Source: Plantago major
Taxonomy: Eukaryota > Streptophyta > Magnoliopsida > Lamiales > Plantaginaceae
Length of the DNA: 64,000 nucleotides
Assembly (NCBI GenBank): GCA_026545765.1
Contig: JAIFAC010000202.1
Location: 82,666 to 146,665 of the forward strand
Direction of reading: 5' to 3'
The notes beneath the pieces were generated by a model. It had not been told where the DNA came from. It did not search any database and saw only the letters and a list, made by a program, of their open reading frames with translations. This document shows positions 26,862 through 40,444 of this stretch, piece after piece (within the stretch, counting starts at the first letter, position 1; the number at the start of each line of letters is the position of its first letter). The position numbers and the translations under genes are program-made.

Positions 26862-28280
26862 TGTTGGTCCAGATAACGGCAAAGTAAAAGACTGAGGGGG
26901 GGGGGGTGAATAGTCTTTTAAAACTTTTGTCGATAAACACAGTTTCTCTAGGTTTCTGATACTTAAATTCAGAGCGCGGAAGACTTTAAGATAGGTAAGT
27001 GCAGAAACAATAAGTAAGTGTGTGTGTGTGTGCTTTGCTGAAATGTAAATACAGAAAGGTAAATAACACAGCAAGTATAGTGGTATCTGGAGGTGGCGTA
27101 ATCCTCCAACTAATCAACTTCGGTCTTTCTGAGACCTAGAATTCACTAGAACAGATAATTGAGTTCACCTTACAATAATCCTATTCTAAGATTCCTAAAC
27201 AAATGGTTCCCAACCAAATGTTCCCCCTGAGTTATTCCCCAACTCCTAGAGCTAAGTACTTCCTCTACTCAGATAACCTTGGAGTTATTCCTTGATTTCC
27301 CAAATCAAGTACTTCCTCTACTCCACGCCTTGATGGTGTTGGTTATAAGGTTTGTCAGAGAGGCTTCTCGTATAACTTTTCGATTATGTTTTTGAGAGCC
27401 TAATAGAACAAGACTACTTAATACACTTGTTCAGTGGATGACAGTCTGCTCTTTACTGACCCAAGTAATTGGTGTCCGTTCTGGAGAATGAGCTTCAGAA
27501 AGGGTATCTGATAGTTCAACTCTTTCACGAATAACAATCTCTTGTTAAGGTTCAGGACAACTTAGAACTACTAGTGATTCTTGACAATGAAAGCTTTTCG
27601 GAAAGGATAGTAGAGTGCTTGAGAGAATACTTTGCTTGATGGTAAGTTTGCAAGATAGAGCATTCTAAGGTGTGTTCTTCAAGCATCTAAGTGTGTGATA
27701 TATATAGATAAATTTGAGAGGCGTTTGAATTGTATCCGTTGTGCTCTCTATCAAATTATATCCGTTTATATCTTGAACTATGTACTCAGAAGTCACTATC
27801 TCTTGTTTCAGAGAGGACTTGCTTTTTGCAGCATTTCTGCCGATGCATTTAATGCATAGTACTGTTCATTGTCCTTTAGTCTCAACGGATACATGAGCCT
27901 TTCTGATGGCTTGCATGCTCCATACTCATGATGTCATATGTCCAGAATCATATTTCAAAAGTAAGTTAACATACTTAGGAAAGGATTAAGGACAGAGTCT
28001 TTCTGAGTTAGACTAAACCTTTGTGTCTTCATAAACCTTGTGCAATCTTCAGTCTTCTAATCTTCAGAAAAGCTCCATTGCTAGGATTGATCTTCATGGT
28101 CTTCTTGAAATAAAAATTACACTCAGAGACCTATAATCCTAATACAAGATTTACTAGACTAATCATACTCAGTGATTTCCTCTTTTACAATGTTCAAGTG
28201 AACCAAGAGCACTTAATCACCTTTACGGCTAAGATAAGAACATGTGATGAGTGATCAAAATACTATGAGATATTCTAACA
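26862..28280 (-). repeat. 3' LTR of the SIRE-type element (1419 bp)
   Basis: TGTTGGTCCAGATAACGG at the plus-strand left end and CTAACA at the right; matches 40445-41856 throughout. A G homopolymer run occurs about 35 bp from the left end in both LTRs. Confidence 0.93.
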
Positions 28281-28294
28281 AATTTTCCCCTTTT
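28281..28294 (-). other. Polypurine tract of the SIRE-type element
   Basis: The minus strand reads AAAAGGGGAAAATT immediately before the 3' LTR, the standard plus-strand primer position. Confidence 0.75.
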
Positions 28295-28599
28295 GATGGG
28301 TCATCTATGACTATCTTTCAAGTCCTATTACAAAATTGTAATCACGGAAGAAAACAATCCACCACTTAATCATTTCAAATGATATTCAATTTTAGTTGAA
28401 TTAAGTGCAGAAAGTAAACATCAACCAAATCACGAAGTGATCTTTCTTGATAAGTTGTCATCTATTAAAATGTATCGAGAGTATGATCTTGAGATAGTGC
28501 AGTTCTGAGTAAGATGCAACTTTTACGAGATAGAAATTGAAACAATCGCAAGATTACAAAAGTAACAAAACATACTAAGTAAATTAGAACAAAGGAGAG

Positions 28600-31500
28600 T
28601 CGAAGCTCGAGAGTATTCTAATGTTACTAGTCTTCAAGTCTTCAGAAATATAACTTGGGTTCAGATACCTCAAGTTCTTCAGCATCCTTTCTGGATCAGT
28701 TGACATGATCATCCACTTTTCTGCATTCTAGGACATAGTCATAAAGAATCCTTCTGACAGAGAGCTCTGTCTTTCTGGATAAGTCACATATTTCATGGTA
28801 ACTCTTACCAAGCTTGTGATTCTTCCGCAGAAAATGTTTGACCCAGAAGTACTTTCCCCAGACCCAGGCATGGTCTACTTGCAGCTAAGATAGGTTGAAA
28901 TACTTGTATATTTCTTCCAGATAGTGTATATCATCTAGGTATTCATCCAATGTCATATAGAATGACTCATAGGTTGAAACACCTAGTTTGTTCTTCCTGC
29001 TGTAGCTACCATCCAGTTTTCTTACCTTGTGTACATCATCAGGTTTTGGGTAAGGGCAGGCAAAAGAAGATCCGTCTTTCTGGCTTCATTCCTCTTTTCT
29101 ACTTCAAAGTTTAACCAGGCATGAAGATGCTGAGGTTTTAGCAAATCTGGCTTGCCTTCTCTCCATTTCAGGATCTGGTTGAGGATGGGAGTTAGAAACT
29201 TATCATTGACAAGTAGATGTTGTAGTTCCAGAATCCAATACCTTCTCTTGTTTAGAATGCACCTATATGAAGATTCTTCATTACTGGTCTTCATATACTC
29301 AATGTGGGCATCAGTTGGCCTTTCTTGATGTGTTTCATTGTTTATTCTGCCAAACTGGAAATCCCTTCTTGCTTTTCTGTTTGGTGGCCTTACATCGGAG
29401 ATCCTTTAACCCTTTCTTCACCTTGGGGAAATTTTGTCTTTGGTGGATGTTCCTTGTATTGACTTGGTATTTCGGAAGGAGTTACGGCGCTAAGGGCTTT
29501 CTTTGCCGGAGGAGGTTGTGAAGTAGTTGCTTGTCTCCTTTTCTTGTGAAGTGGATGTTCATCGGAATCATCCTCATCATCATTATAGTCAAAATTGGAG
29601 ACTTGCGACTTTCTTGGCCTCTTACTTCTCCTTCTTCCTTTTCTTCTTCTTGAAGTCTTCTTCTCTTCGAGATTCTAAGGGACTTGGTTCCCTAGTGACC
29701 ATACTTCTCGACCTTTGGTTGATCTGGAACAACTTCTTGACAAGGGTATCTCGGTGGTGTCCTTAATGATAAGTTGACTTGAGGAGGAGGATTTGATTGT
29801 TTTCTTTTCTTCCTGCCTTTACGAGGCATCTCTTCTTCCCCTTAGTCATGAATGGTGACTCATGATAGCATAAGCTTGAGAGAGAGTTTCAAAGTTTTTC
29901 TGGAGATTGTTGTGCACCCTGACTAATTCTTGAAGTTCTTTCTTCAGCTCGTTGTTCTGCCTAACCAGTTCCTGCTCCTTTCTGTTGAGCTCTTCAAGCG
30001 GCCTTAGGATGGCGTTGGCTTGCAGGATAGCATGGCTGGCTTCATTTAATCTTTGCATTAGCATTGTTACAATCCTCATCCTGACCAGCCCTAGGTCTTT
30101 ACGAGAGCGATCTTTGGTTGCTCTGATAAGCGTGACGAAGGCTTCATCTCTTGGGACGGATTTTAGCATACGTATCTTGGGCTAGTGTCTTTACGAGTTC
30201 TAAAAGACCTTTGTTCCTTGCAGTGCTCTTCACTTCTTGAACTACTTAGTGCGGAGAATATATGAGGAGCAAGTAGAGCTCTTTTGTCTTTGAGTGATAA
30301 GTCTCTCATCTTACCTTGATAATCAAGTTGTGGGTTTGACATCCTTTGTCATAATCTTTTCTTGGATTGTTTTGATTGAAAATCTTCCTCACTTTCCATC
30401 AAGTGTCTTGCCTTACGAGAAGATGTAGAAGGTCTTTACGATGCGATCGCGACATCATGCTCTTCATTATCATTGTCATCCATTGCATCTATTTGTTGAT
30501 TGTGACAACAATGGCATTCTTCAAATTTCTTTGCTCATCTAGGAGTGCCAATTCTTTGGCATTAGCTTCTTCGAGCTTTTTGATTTTGGCTTCCTTTTCA
30601 TCAACAAGAGCTTGAGTCTCAATGTTGATTCTCTTCTCTTCTTCCAATACCTTTCTGAGTTGTTCAATCCTAAACTCAGCAGCTGAAATTTCTTCTATGG
30701 CATATTGTGTTCAGCTTGTTGGGTATCTTGATGAGATTTGGGAGGTGATGATGATGGAGCTTTCTGAGCAATTGAGGGAGTAGCCTTATCTCCACTTTCT
30801 TTGCTAGCTTTCTGAATCCCGCCTTGTCCAGGTTGGGGATCATCATTCTGATCATCATCATCATCACTCTTGTTCTTTGTTTCTTGGTTTGGATGCTCAG
30901 AGGGAGGTTCTTGATAATCATTTTCGTCCATCTCATCGTCATCTTCTGAAACCAGGTTGATCACATTTGGGAACGTAATCATCCTCCCATTAACTTCTTC
31001 TTGTTCAGCAAGATAAGTAGTGAGCTTGCTGGGCAAGGCAGGATGGGTAACCATCTGCTCTTGGGTTTGAGCATCCGTAGACTTGAAATCTTCCATAAGT
31101 CTTTGTGCTACTTCATGAATGAAGTCTTCATGCATTAGAGTGGCAAATGAGTAGGACTCTGTAGGGAACAATGCATGGATATAATCCTCCAGATTTAGGG
31201 CAATTGCTCTCTTTTCTGGGACATCGATTACTCGCTGCTTGAAGGTCGACCTTTACGAGTTTCTGCCATTGTCTGAAGCACTTGAGATGTTTCTTTAAGG
31301 TGTGCTTCTGGAAGGTCTTGAGTAAATCAACTGGCACTAGACTTTGAGCCTGAAAGAAGGTGTTCAAGTTAGTTTTGTTCAAACCACTTGTGTTAGTATC
31401 TGTGTGCAAAAGTAAGCTTTCTGAGCATACCTGTGTAGAAACACTAGGCTCATTATTCTGTACTTCTGCTTGCTTGGGCACTGAGGCCTCAGATACTTTG

Positions 31501-33656
31501 GTGTGAGGAGAAGTTTTATCCTCATCAACCTTTCTTTCTGCTTGAACCTGAGAATTAAAATCAAATATGTTTAGAAGCATTATGAGAAAAAATAGGTGGA
31601 AAAGTGCTTTACGAGACTTCACTTACTTCCAGTGAGGAAGCTCGATAGCATATTCTCGAAACCTTAGGGGTTTCGGCATCTTTCTGCGATTCTTTGCTTG
31701 TTCGTGATTTTAGTTTCTTTTGGAGGAGATAAGACCACGATCTTTCCTTCTAATTGTTCTTGGTGAGCTGTAAGAACAAACATAAAATATTTAGTAGTGG
31801 TTTTTCCAGAGCATTCTTGAAGAAGACTATTACTGATTACTTACCTTCTCAGCAAAAGGCTCAGTAAGTGCTTCCTCATAGAGCTATTCAGCTTCTGGAA
31901 TCTCTAAGTTTTGGGGTGTTGGTTCCACCACCACTACTTCCTCAGTTGGAGCCTGTGGGACAGGCTCTTCTTGATGTTCTGAGGTTGGAGGAACCTCTTC
32001 TTGATTCAAGGGGGTGGACAAGTTTTCTTCCCCCTGAAAGTGTGTTTCCAAGTTGGCCTGAAAAGAGTCAGGCTGATCATTGATCTCTTGAACTTGTGGT
32101 GATTCCACAGTCTCTTTGTGCTCATTATTGATCTCCTCTGCAGTATCATTCTGAGTCTCCATCTCAGTTTGATCTCTTTCTGAGAGTTGAGCTTTCTCAG
32201 AAGGTTGAGGAACCTGTTCAAGAACAGGGTTTTCTTCAGCAATGTTAAGTGCTGGCATTGTGAATGTGGAAGCAATGGCAACATCTTCCATCATTCTATC
32301 TTCCTCACCCAGGCCTTCTTCTTCCTGCTGGGCAGAGGGGCTCTTGTCTTTCTGAAGAGCTGATCTTGAAGCTCCTCCATGGGTCTCATACTTGAACCTT
32401 TTGAGTACTTTTGCAAGTACTTCATCATCCTCATAATCACTATTCTGTGTTGGTGCAGACCCATCTATGATATTTCTATCATCTCTGGAGAGTTCTGGAG
32501 CATTACGGTTCGGGACTCTTGGGGATTCTGGATTTGCCTTCGGCGTCCAACATCTTCTGAGACCTTGTCTCCAGAAGGTTGTGCCTCTTGTATGATTAGG
32601 GGCTTGGAGGCTCTCTTGCTATGAGTCCTCTTTCTCTTGGCAACTGGAGGTTTAGCTTTGGCTTGCTCAGAGACCTCCTCACCTTGTTGTGCAGTTTCTT
32701 CTTCTTCTGCCTTTCTGATTGCGTTCTCGGACAAGTTTCTCCTTTTCTTCAAGCAGCGTGCGAAAAGGGAGTTGGTGGTAGGATTTCTGCCTCTCTCGAG
32801 AGTGATTCCCATTGTTTCCGAATGTAGCAGATCCACGAGACCAAAGTGCATATTAGCCTTTGGCTCAGCAAGGCCATTGATGATTTTGGGCTCAAATTCC
32901 TCAATATGTCCAAGGAATTTGTTGAAGGCGTACTTCCCCCAATTGAAGTGGGTTTCCTGCCCTTCATTCTTCTTGTTCAGAAGATGCATCATCATCCATC
33001 TCTCCATGCTTATCTAGTCTACTCCACCTTTGTTGCCATCAAAGCAACGGACCAGAATAAGAGCTAAAAGTACTCGGTGTTTACGGAGATGACTGAATTC
33101 GATGGCCTTGAACAAAGTCTCCTGGGCAACCTTTTGCATTTTCTAACTGGATTGCTTCAAATAGCTCTTTGACGCCTTGAATCATGGAAGCGTCCTTGAT
33201 GTTGATGTCTTCAAATGTTCCTCGATTTTTCAATCGGAATATCTTGCAGAAAGTCTTGCAGTCTAGAACAATTTCTTGTCCTTGGACTTCAGTCTACATG
33301 TATTTTTCTTCTTCATTATTCACAAATTTTGTGAAGATTTTGGAGTTGTTATAGAACTCCAGTACATCTAGTGTGGATAGTCCACTGGGTGCAGCAGATA
33401 GAAGCTTGTAGATATGGGACTTCTTCAGCATTCCCAATATCAATTTTCTTTCTGGTTTTGAAGATATAACTGCTGGTACATATCTCTTTACTAGAAAGGC
33501 TCCCCAATTCATTTTGTGTTTAGGGTTCCAGTCCGATGGGGTAAACTTTCCCAGAAGGCGTTTATTCAACACCTTAAGTTCCTTTCCTCCTTGCTTTTCA
33601 GCAGAAGCAGAGGATGTTGCCTTAGGGTTCTTGGTGGTCATCGTCTTGGGTGCCAT
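28600..33656 (-). pseudogene. Extra 3' region of the SIRE-type element (env-like position)
   Basis: Minus-strand open pieces begin MAPKTMTTKNPKATSSASAE (33656) and continue through stretches with HKMNWGAFLVKRYVPAVIS, FNWGKYAFNKFLGHIEEFEP and then acidic, E/Q/S-rich parts down to about 29 kb. They read in the same direction as pol and lie between RNase H and the 3' LTR. This is where SIRE-lineage elements carry an extra ORF often called env-like. I see no convincing signal peptide or fusion domain, so an envelope function is not supported here. Broken in several places. Confidence 0.6.
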
Positions 33657-34562
33657 CTCTTATATAGAGTTTAGAGTGAGTGTTTTTCAGATGAATATTG
33701 CACAATTAATTGAGATTAGTCTGTCTTTTCAGAAGACTAAGCACAAGAAGTTGAGTTTTGCAGAGGGTTTTGCGAAATCTTGAGAGATTTTGCTATTTTG
33801 ATCTGAAGTTTGAAAATTTGAATTGGTAAAAGTGTTTGTCTTTTGCCCAAATCCTATATATATAGACAAAATGTACATAAATAAAACATACATATAGCTG
33901 AATATGAATCGTGTCTTTGCATCTGCATAGGCGTGAATGCGTCCTTTGTACTTCATTAAATGCGTAGTGGGCCATATGCGCATTTCTTAAGACATTACTT
34001 GCTTTATTTTAATCTCAACCGTTGAGATCAAGCGTTTATTCATCAAGGGCTTATATTGAATATCTTGTAATGATATCAATCAACAAATGGTAATGTGCCG
34101 ACTTGATGGATTTTAATATCTACATTCATTGTGTCACTTAGTAAAGAGTAGGAACACTTAATCGTTTGAGCTTATCATTACGAGTGTCAAGTCCTTATCT
34201 ATATATTGTTTATCATCAAAATGGTAAAAATACGGCGATTGCACATGTTTGACTTTGAACTTATACCTTTTGGGCTTTGTGTGTCCATTTCTCTTTATGA
34301 CTACGACTTTACGAATTCAAGTGTCGAAGCTTGGTTGTTTGAATGTATTTGACCCACTCTCAGTAAGTAAGTTCTAGTCTTATTTACTTATTAAGTGTGT
34401 ACCAACCTTTGCCTTTCTGGATACCCGTTCCAGAAATGTTTTGTCTTTCTGAGTGTTGCTACTCAGAAACCTTTGCATCACTTCTTATCAACTTGGCTTT
34501 CTGAGAACCTGTTCTCAGAGGCCTACTCACTTATTCAGTCTTTAGAGATTCAGGACAATTTT

Positions 34563-36300
34563 TCAGTCCTTAGGCAGTTCCATTAATCCAAGATTATGTC
34601 TTAAGGTCAAGAACCGGCTTTCTTGTAAGGGCTTAGTGAAGATATCTGCAAGTTGGTCTTCTGTGCCAATCTTGAGTATCTCTATATTGCCTTTCTCAAC
34701 ATGGTCTCTGATGAAGTGGTGTCTAACATCAATGTGCTTTGTTCTGGCATGGAACTTGGGGTTCTGTGTGATTTCAATAGCACTTGTGTTATCACATAAA
34801 ATGGGACTTTTCTCTTCATTGAGTCCATAGTCTCTGAGTTGTTGTTGAATCCACAGAATTTGTGTTGCACAACGGCGACAATATATTGACCTCTGTGGTA
34901 GAAGTTGCAATTGAGTTTTGTTTCTTGCTAAACCATGAGATAAGTCTAGTTCGAGCCGACAAGTTCCTGAGGTACTTTTCCTATCAAGCATTGATCCAGC
35001 ATAATCAGCATCTGAGTAACCAGCCAAACTCAATCCACTTTCTTTAGGATACCACAATCCTACATCTACTGTACCTTTCACATACTTTAATATTTTTATA
35101 GCAGTGTTGTAGTGTGATTGCATTGGATTTGTTTGAAATCTAGGACACACTCCAACTGCATATTGAATATCAGGTCTGCTTGCAGTAAGGTAGAGTAGTG
35201 AACCTATCAATTTCCTATACTTATGTTCATCAACACTCTTATCTGATTCAGTATAGGTCATCTTGGTTCCTATGCTCATAGGTATCTTAGCATTCTTTTC
35301 AGAAGGCTTAAGATTGAATTTTGTGAGCATGTCTTTTGCATACTTTGTCTGACTAATGAATATTCCATCATTGAGTTGCTTGACTTGCAATCCTAGGAAA
35401 TATTTCAATTCTCCCATCATGCTCATCTCGAACTTACTTTTCATGAGATTTGCAAAGTCATCACAAAGTTGCTTGTCCTTAGATCCAAATATGATGTCAT
35501 CAACATATACTTGAACTAAGAGTAGTTTCCCATCATGGTTTAAAGTAAATAAAGTTTTATCAACTTCACCTTTCTTGAAACCACTTTCCAGAAGGTATTT
35601 GGCCAAAGTGTCATACCATGCTCTTGGAGCCTGTTTCAGTCCATAAAGAGATTTCTGTAGCTTATAGACCATTCTATTTTAGAAACTTCAAAGCGGTGGT
35701 TGTTCAACATAGACTTCCTCGGCAAGTTCACCATTCAAGAATGCACTCTTGACATCCATCGATAAACTTTAAAGTCTTTATGAGTACGCAAGGCCGAAAG
35801 AGTCTTATTGCATCAATCGGCAACTGGTGCATATGACTCATCAAAATCTAAACCTTGATGCAGGTGAATCCTTGGCAACCAACCTTGCTTTGTTTACGGT
35901 TATTTCACGATTCATTCATCTTGTTTACGAAAACCCACTTGGTTCCAATCATAGATATTCCTTCTACAAATGGAACTAGTTTCGGACTTTGTTTCTCTCA
36001 AATGATCCGACTCTTCTTGCATTCTTTGAGATCCGGTCTTGGTCTCTTAATGCTTCTTCTATAGTTTTGGTTCAATGTTTGAGATAAAACATCAAGAGAG
36101 AGTTAGCACTTTCACTATTGCTCCTAGTCCTAACACCTTGATTGATTGGTCGATCCGTCTTTTGCGAGATGATCCTTGATCCATCTCATCATGGGTTTAG
36201 GGCTAGTAGGTCGACATCTATGTGATCTAAATGTGAATCACTATGATTATGACTTGATACTTCTTGATGTCTGTGACATTTTGCACCTCGGAAGGCGGTG
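34563..36300 (-). pseudogene. Copia reverse transcriptase and RNase H (SIRE type)
   Basis: The stretch 35672-34563 reads through the end of the RT domain and RNase H: YKLQKSLYGLKQAPRAWYD, VYVDDIIFGSK (catalytic DD), FLGLQVKQ, the KLIGSLLYLTASRPDI block, YSDADYAG and KSTSGTC, then KHIDVRHHFIRDHV and LADIFTKPL. This is among the best-preserved parts of the element. The upstream RT part (35.7-36.3 kb) is poorly readable. Confidence 0.9.
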
Positions 36301-38121
36301 AATGTCGACACTTGCTTTCGATGTGAGAGCTTTACGGGACATGCTGTCGAGAGATCATTTCGAGTTAGCTCTCGATGAACATCTTGATTTCCATTTCGGA
36401 ATTCTCATAGGAAATTCTTCATCATGTGCGAGAATCATCTGGTTGTTACTAGGCATTTCATGCTTTTCTTCGTCAGAGTCATCCTCTCTTTCCACAATGA
36501 TGTTTTTCCTTTCTGAGAGTTCCTCTTCAAAATCCTTTATCATTAGTTCCTTGAACCTTTCTGAGAGTTCATCGAAGGGGTGTTTTCTTGCTTCCTTCAT
36601 AGAATACAACATGAGGCGATTCTTCAATCTTCTTTGTTCTTTTGTTGTAAACTCTGTATGCTTTGCTATTCATAGAATAACCAAGAAACACACCTTCATC
36701 TGCCTTTGGTTGAAATGTTCTTAGATACTCTTTTCCATTGTTAAGAACAAAACATCTACAACCAAATACTTTTAGATGTTTGATATTAGAGGTCTACCAA
36801 CCAAGAGTTCATAAGGGTCTTGTCATGATGTTTGTTTATCAAACATCTATTACGAGTGTAGCATTTTGTGTTTCGACTTCAACCCGATAAACTTCACTTA
36901 TTTCGATTCATTAGCATTGTCCTTCTTTGCTTCTTTAAGGTTCTATTTTTCCTTTCTGCAACACCATTTTGTCGTGGTGTTCTTACGAGGAAAGTTGGTG
37001 TTGTATACCTTTCTTTGGTACAAAACTCCTTTATGTCTTGGTTGACAAACTTCGATACCATGGTATGTTACGATTCTGAGATACCTTGTCATTTTCATGA
37101 CTTCAAGCTTATTGACAAGTTTGGTATCTCCACCCTAGCATCGATTTGTGCTTGAAAGATAACCCAAGTGAATCTTGAGAAGTCATCTACAACAACAAGA
37201 CCATACTTCTTTCTGCATAACTAGTTACGATGATTCAAAAGATCCATGTGTAATAGTTGCGTTGGTCTAACTTAGAGTGTCGATTTTGGACTTGAAAGAG
37301 ATCTTAGATTGTTTCCCCATCGGCGAGAGCAGATACCATCCTTTCGAAAGATGTTTTGGGAAGGCCGACCACTAACTCTTTCTTGGCAAGTTTGTTGAGT
37401 TTTGAAATTCAAGTGACTCATTCTTTTGTGCCATAACCGGTGCTCTTCTTTGTAACTTTGATTGACTCACCATGAGACATTCTTGATTGTGGCGAGATGC
37501 CCATCGGCAACATAAAGGCGCTTTCCGCCGAGCAACCAAGATGCCTTTGACTCATTGTCGATAAGTTTGCAATACTTTGCTTTGAATTTCTGATAAATCC
37601 CTTGTCAAAGCGGCTCATGCTAAATAGATTATATTTCAAACCACTTAACATGTAATCGGTGATAGTTAATGATCCTAATTTGGCGTTGCAAATCCCGAGA
37701 AGGATTTAATTCTCCTCCAGAAATCGATGTACGGTCCATTGTTGCAAGCTTTGTAATTGACGATTTGCTTTGTTTCTGTCATGTGCTTTCGCATCCACTA
37801 TCAAATAGCCATTGAGCCTTAGTCGAGGCATTACGCACAAAGCGAAAGCAGAGTTAGGTTCTTGCTTCAGAGATAGAACCATTTAGACTAAACATTCTTC
37901 CAGTAGGAATCCACATTTTAGTGAATTTCTTGGGAGTTTGTTTTTGTCTAACTTGATCAGAAGGAGATGCAATAAAATTAGTAATTTTGATCTCAATTTT
38001 CCTTCTTGTGGTGTTTCTAGGTGTTCCTTTTGGTACTTTCTGGACTCTGAGTTTCTGGGATTGCTTTTCAGCAAACTTAGCCTTTCTGGCCAGGTTCCTT
38101 CTAGCTCTGGCATTCAGTTTT
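36301..38121 (-). pseudogene. Copia integrase / gag-pre-integrase region
   Basis: The region between gag and RT reads in scattered minus-strand pieces (for example GLKYNLFSMSRFDKG near 37650 and KYGLVVVDDFSRFT-like wording near 37190), as expected of the gag-pre-integrase and integrase core. It is heavily interrupted and assigned mainly by position. Confidence 0.55.
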
Positions 38122-40386
38122 TCAGTGGCTTGAGATTTCTTCCACTTCTGTCTTACGTGCAATATCAGCCTTGCGCCATTGTTCTTGTCCTTCCTTATAT
38201 TGTTGCAGAAGAACTTTTCTAATAGCACGATAGCCAATGCCATTTCGAACACCTTTGGCTTTCTGAATATGTTCTTCAGAAGCCTTACTAGTTTCTGCAC
38301 CATCTTTATAAAATGGTACAGTAGAGAATTTGCCTATTCCAGCAATTCTTCCTTTCCTAGTAATATAGCAATGTGGATGGTTACATATCTGAGGGTTGTG
38401 TTTCTTTTCAGAAACCTCATCCACAAGTTTCTTGTGAACTTGTTGTTCTTTCAAAGGTTGGGTTGCTACTCCTTTTCCTTTGTCAACTACCCTAGCTTTC
38501 TGACCAATGCTATAGGTGGTTGAAGAACCATTATGTTGACTTTTTACAAAGGTCAACCTTTCATCACTCTTCTTCAGAGGAGATGAATTACTCGATTGTT
38601 CATCGAGTCCAAGTCCACTTTTCTCAGAGGGATCTCTCAGATAGGATTGAACCTCAGTGAGAGTGTCACTAGCCTTTGCATAAGATTGGAAGGATAGCTC
38701 TTTCTTTCTGAGTTCTTCATTCTCAGAAAGCAGCTTCATCATTTTCTTAGTAAGTTCATCCAAGGCTAGTTTGTGAGAATTTTCATTCTCAGATATCTGA
38801 GATTTCAGAAAGGCTATTTCAGCGTTCTTGTTCTCAGATACTCTGGTTAGCTTAGAAACCTCTTTTTCAAGAGTTTCTTTGCTTTCCTCTAGAATTCTGG
38901 TTTTGGATTGTGCTTCCAGAAATTCTTTCTCATAACGATCCAATTCACTCTTGACCAACTCCAGATCCTCAATTCCATCATCACTCTCATAGTACAGAAA
39001 TTGTGAATTGTTAGTTACCTCATCAGCCATAAGACACATTTCAATGTTGGAGATGTCTGGACCAGCAATCTCAGCAACTCCACACATTTCTTTCTTCTTA
39101 AGGCCGAAGTCAATTACATCGTGGGTGATTCCACACAATTCTGGTGATGGTAGGTTTGAGTCATCTGAATCTCCATCTTCAGAATCTGTCTCAAAGTCTA
39201 GAGCATCAAGTTGAATTTGAATCTTCTTCCTTTCTTCAGTCAGTAAGGCCCTTTGATTTCTCTTGAAATTTCTTCTGTCCTTCTTGTCACCTGTCTTGAG
39301 CTTGTTTAAAGCAGGACAATCTCTCTTGAAGTGACCAGGCTTTTGACAATAGAAGATATCATTTCCTATTTCTGACTTGATTACTAACACTTTTACGAAT
39401 AGGGGTGTTGGAGAGTTGTTCACTTGTATGTTCTTGTCTTGATGATAGTTTGGGCCAAGATGCTTTTTGACTTTTCTTTAGCTTTTCTTCTCTCGATCTC
39501 TTGACGCACAAATTTCTTCATGTGTCTTACTGCAAGAGCATTTTCTTCAGATGCTTCTTTGGTATCCTTCTTTTCAGAAGTGCCTTGAGAAACTAGAGCA
39601 ACACTTTGCAACTTTTCAGCTGTTTGTTCTCTCTGAGTTGTCTCATAGTCTCTGATGGCAAGATGAGAGAAGAGCTCTCTTGGAGTAATATTTGGCATCC
39701 CTTGATTGAAATAAAGAACTTAGTGTGTTCCCAATTATGATTGAGACTTACGCGATAGTCTTAATCTTTTACATTGGGAGTATCTATTGCTTTCACCAAG
39801 TGCGCCATATCACTCATAAGTGTAGTAAATCTGAAATCAAGTTCTTCGGAGTTTGGTGGGACCTTGTTTGAAGTTTTGGAACTTCAATTTAAGAACTTCG
39901 AACTTGTTTTCTTTGGTTTTCTCAGTTCCGGTACAGATTTCTTCAATCAATTGCCAGGCAACTTTCGCCGTTTTAGCACCCCACAGTTTACACTGTATGT
40001 GCTCGAGTCGATCGATGATTATATTACGAGCTTGACCATCAATCTGTCTCTTGGCATCTTGGATGTCGAGCTCTCTTAGCTTGTCTTCATATGTAATGCT
40101 TCCACGAGCAACATGACCACTATCACTAGCGCCGTGTCCTCGCTTCCATCTTCCTTATACGATGCTTTTCTTCCATCGACACCTCGATAACTTGTTTGAG
40201 TTATGCGAATTTGATAGGCCCTTCATTGATGACATAGATCATCTCATCACTAATGGCCTCGGATGGAGCATCATGTTGTTCTTCCATTTCTCGTAGTTTT
40301 ACGGCTTGAGCAGGAGCATCACTCGAGACATACTGCACACTTAACACACAAATAATATAGTCCTCGAAGGGACAAAGTTCCTTCAC
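38122..40386 (-). pseudogene. Copia gag region with zinc knuckle
   Basis: YCQKPGHFKRDCPALNK near 39350 is a CX2CX4HX4C-type knuckle with its first cysteine altered or upstream. The flanking segments are rich in K, E and S (ITPRELFSHLAIRDYETTQR upstream, a long coiled-coil-like E/K stretch downstream). Lies directly after the primer site. Broken. Confidence 0.75.
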
Positions 40387-40430
40387 CTATCTGGGGATCT
40401 AGGTTCGATCTGAAGGCTTGTGAACCTCCT

Positions 40431-40442
40431 GCTCTGATACCA
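40431..40442 (-). other. Primer-binding site of the SIRE-type element
   Basis: The minus strand reads TGGTATCAGAGC just inside the 5' LTR, complementary to the 3' end of initiator tRNA-Met, the usual Copia primer. Confidence 0.85.
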
Positions 40443-40444
40443 CT

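Noticed and set aside
28600-33656. A genuine envelope gene
   Set aside because: Only the position suggests it; no signal peptide, furin-like site or fusion segment is visible.
36302-36724. Plus-strand ORF of 140 codons within the 15-kb Copia
   Set aside because: Opposite strand of the pol region, S/F-rich, with no domain.
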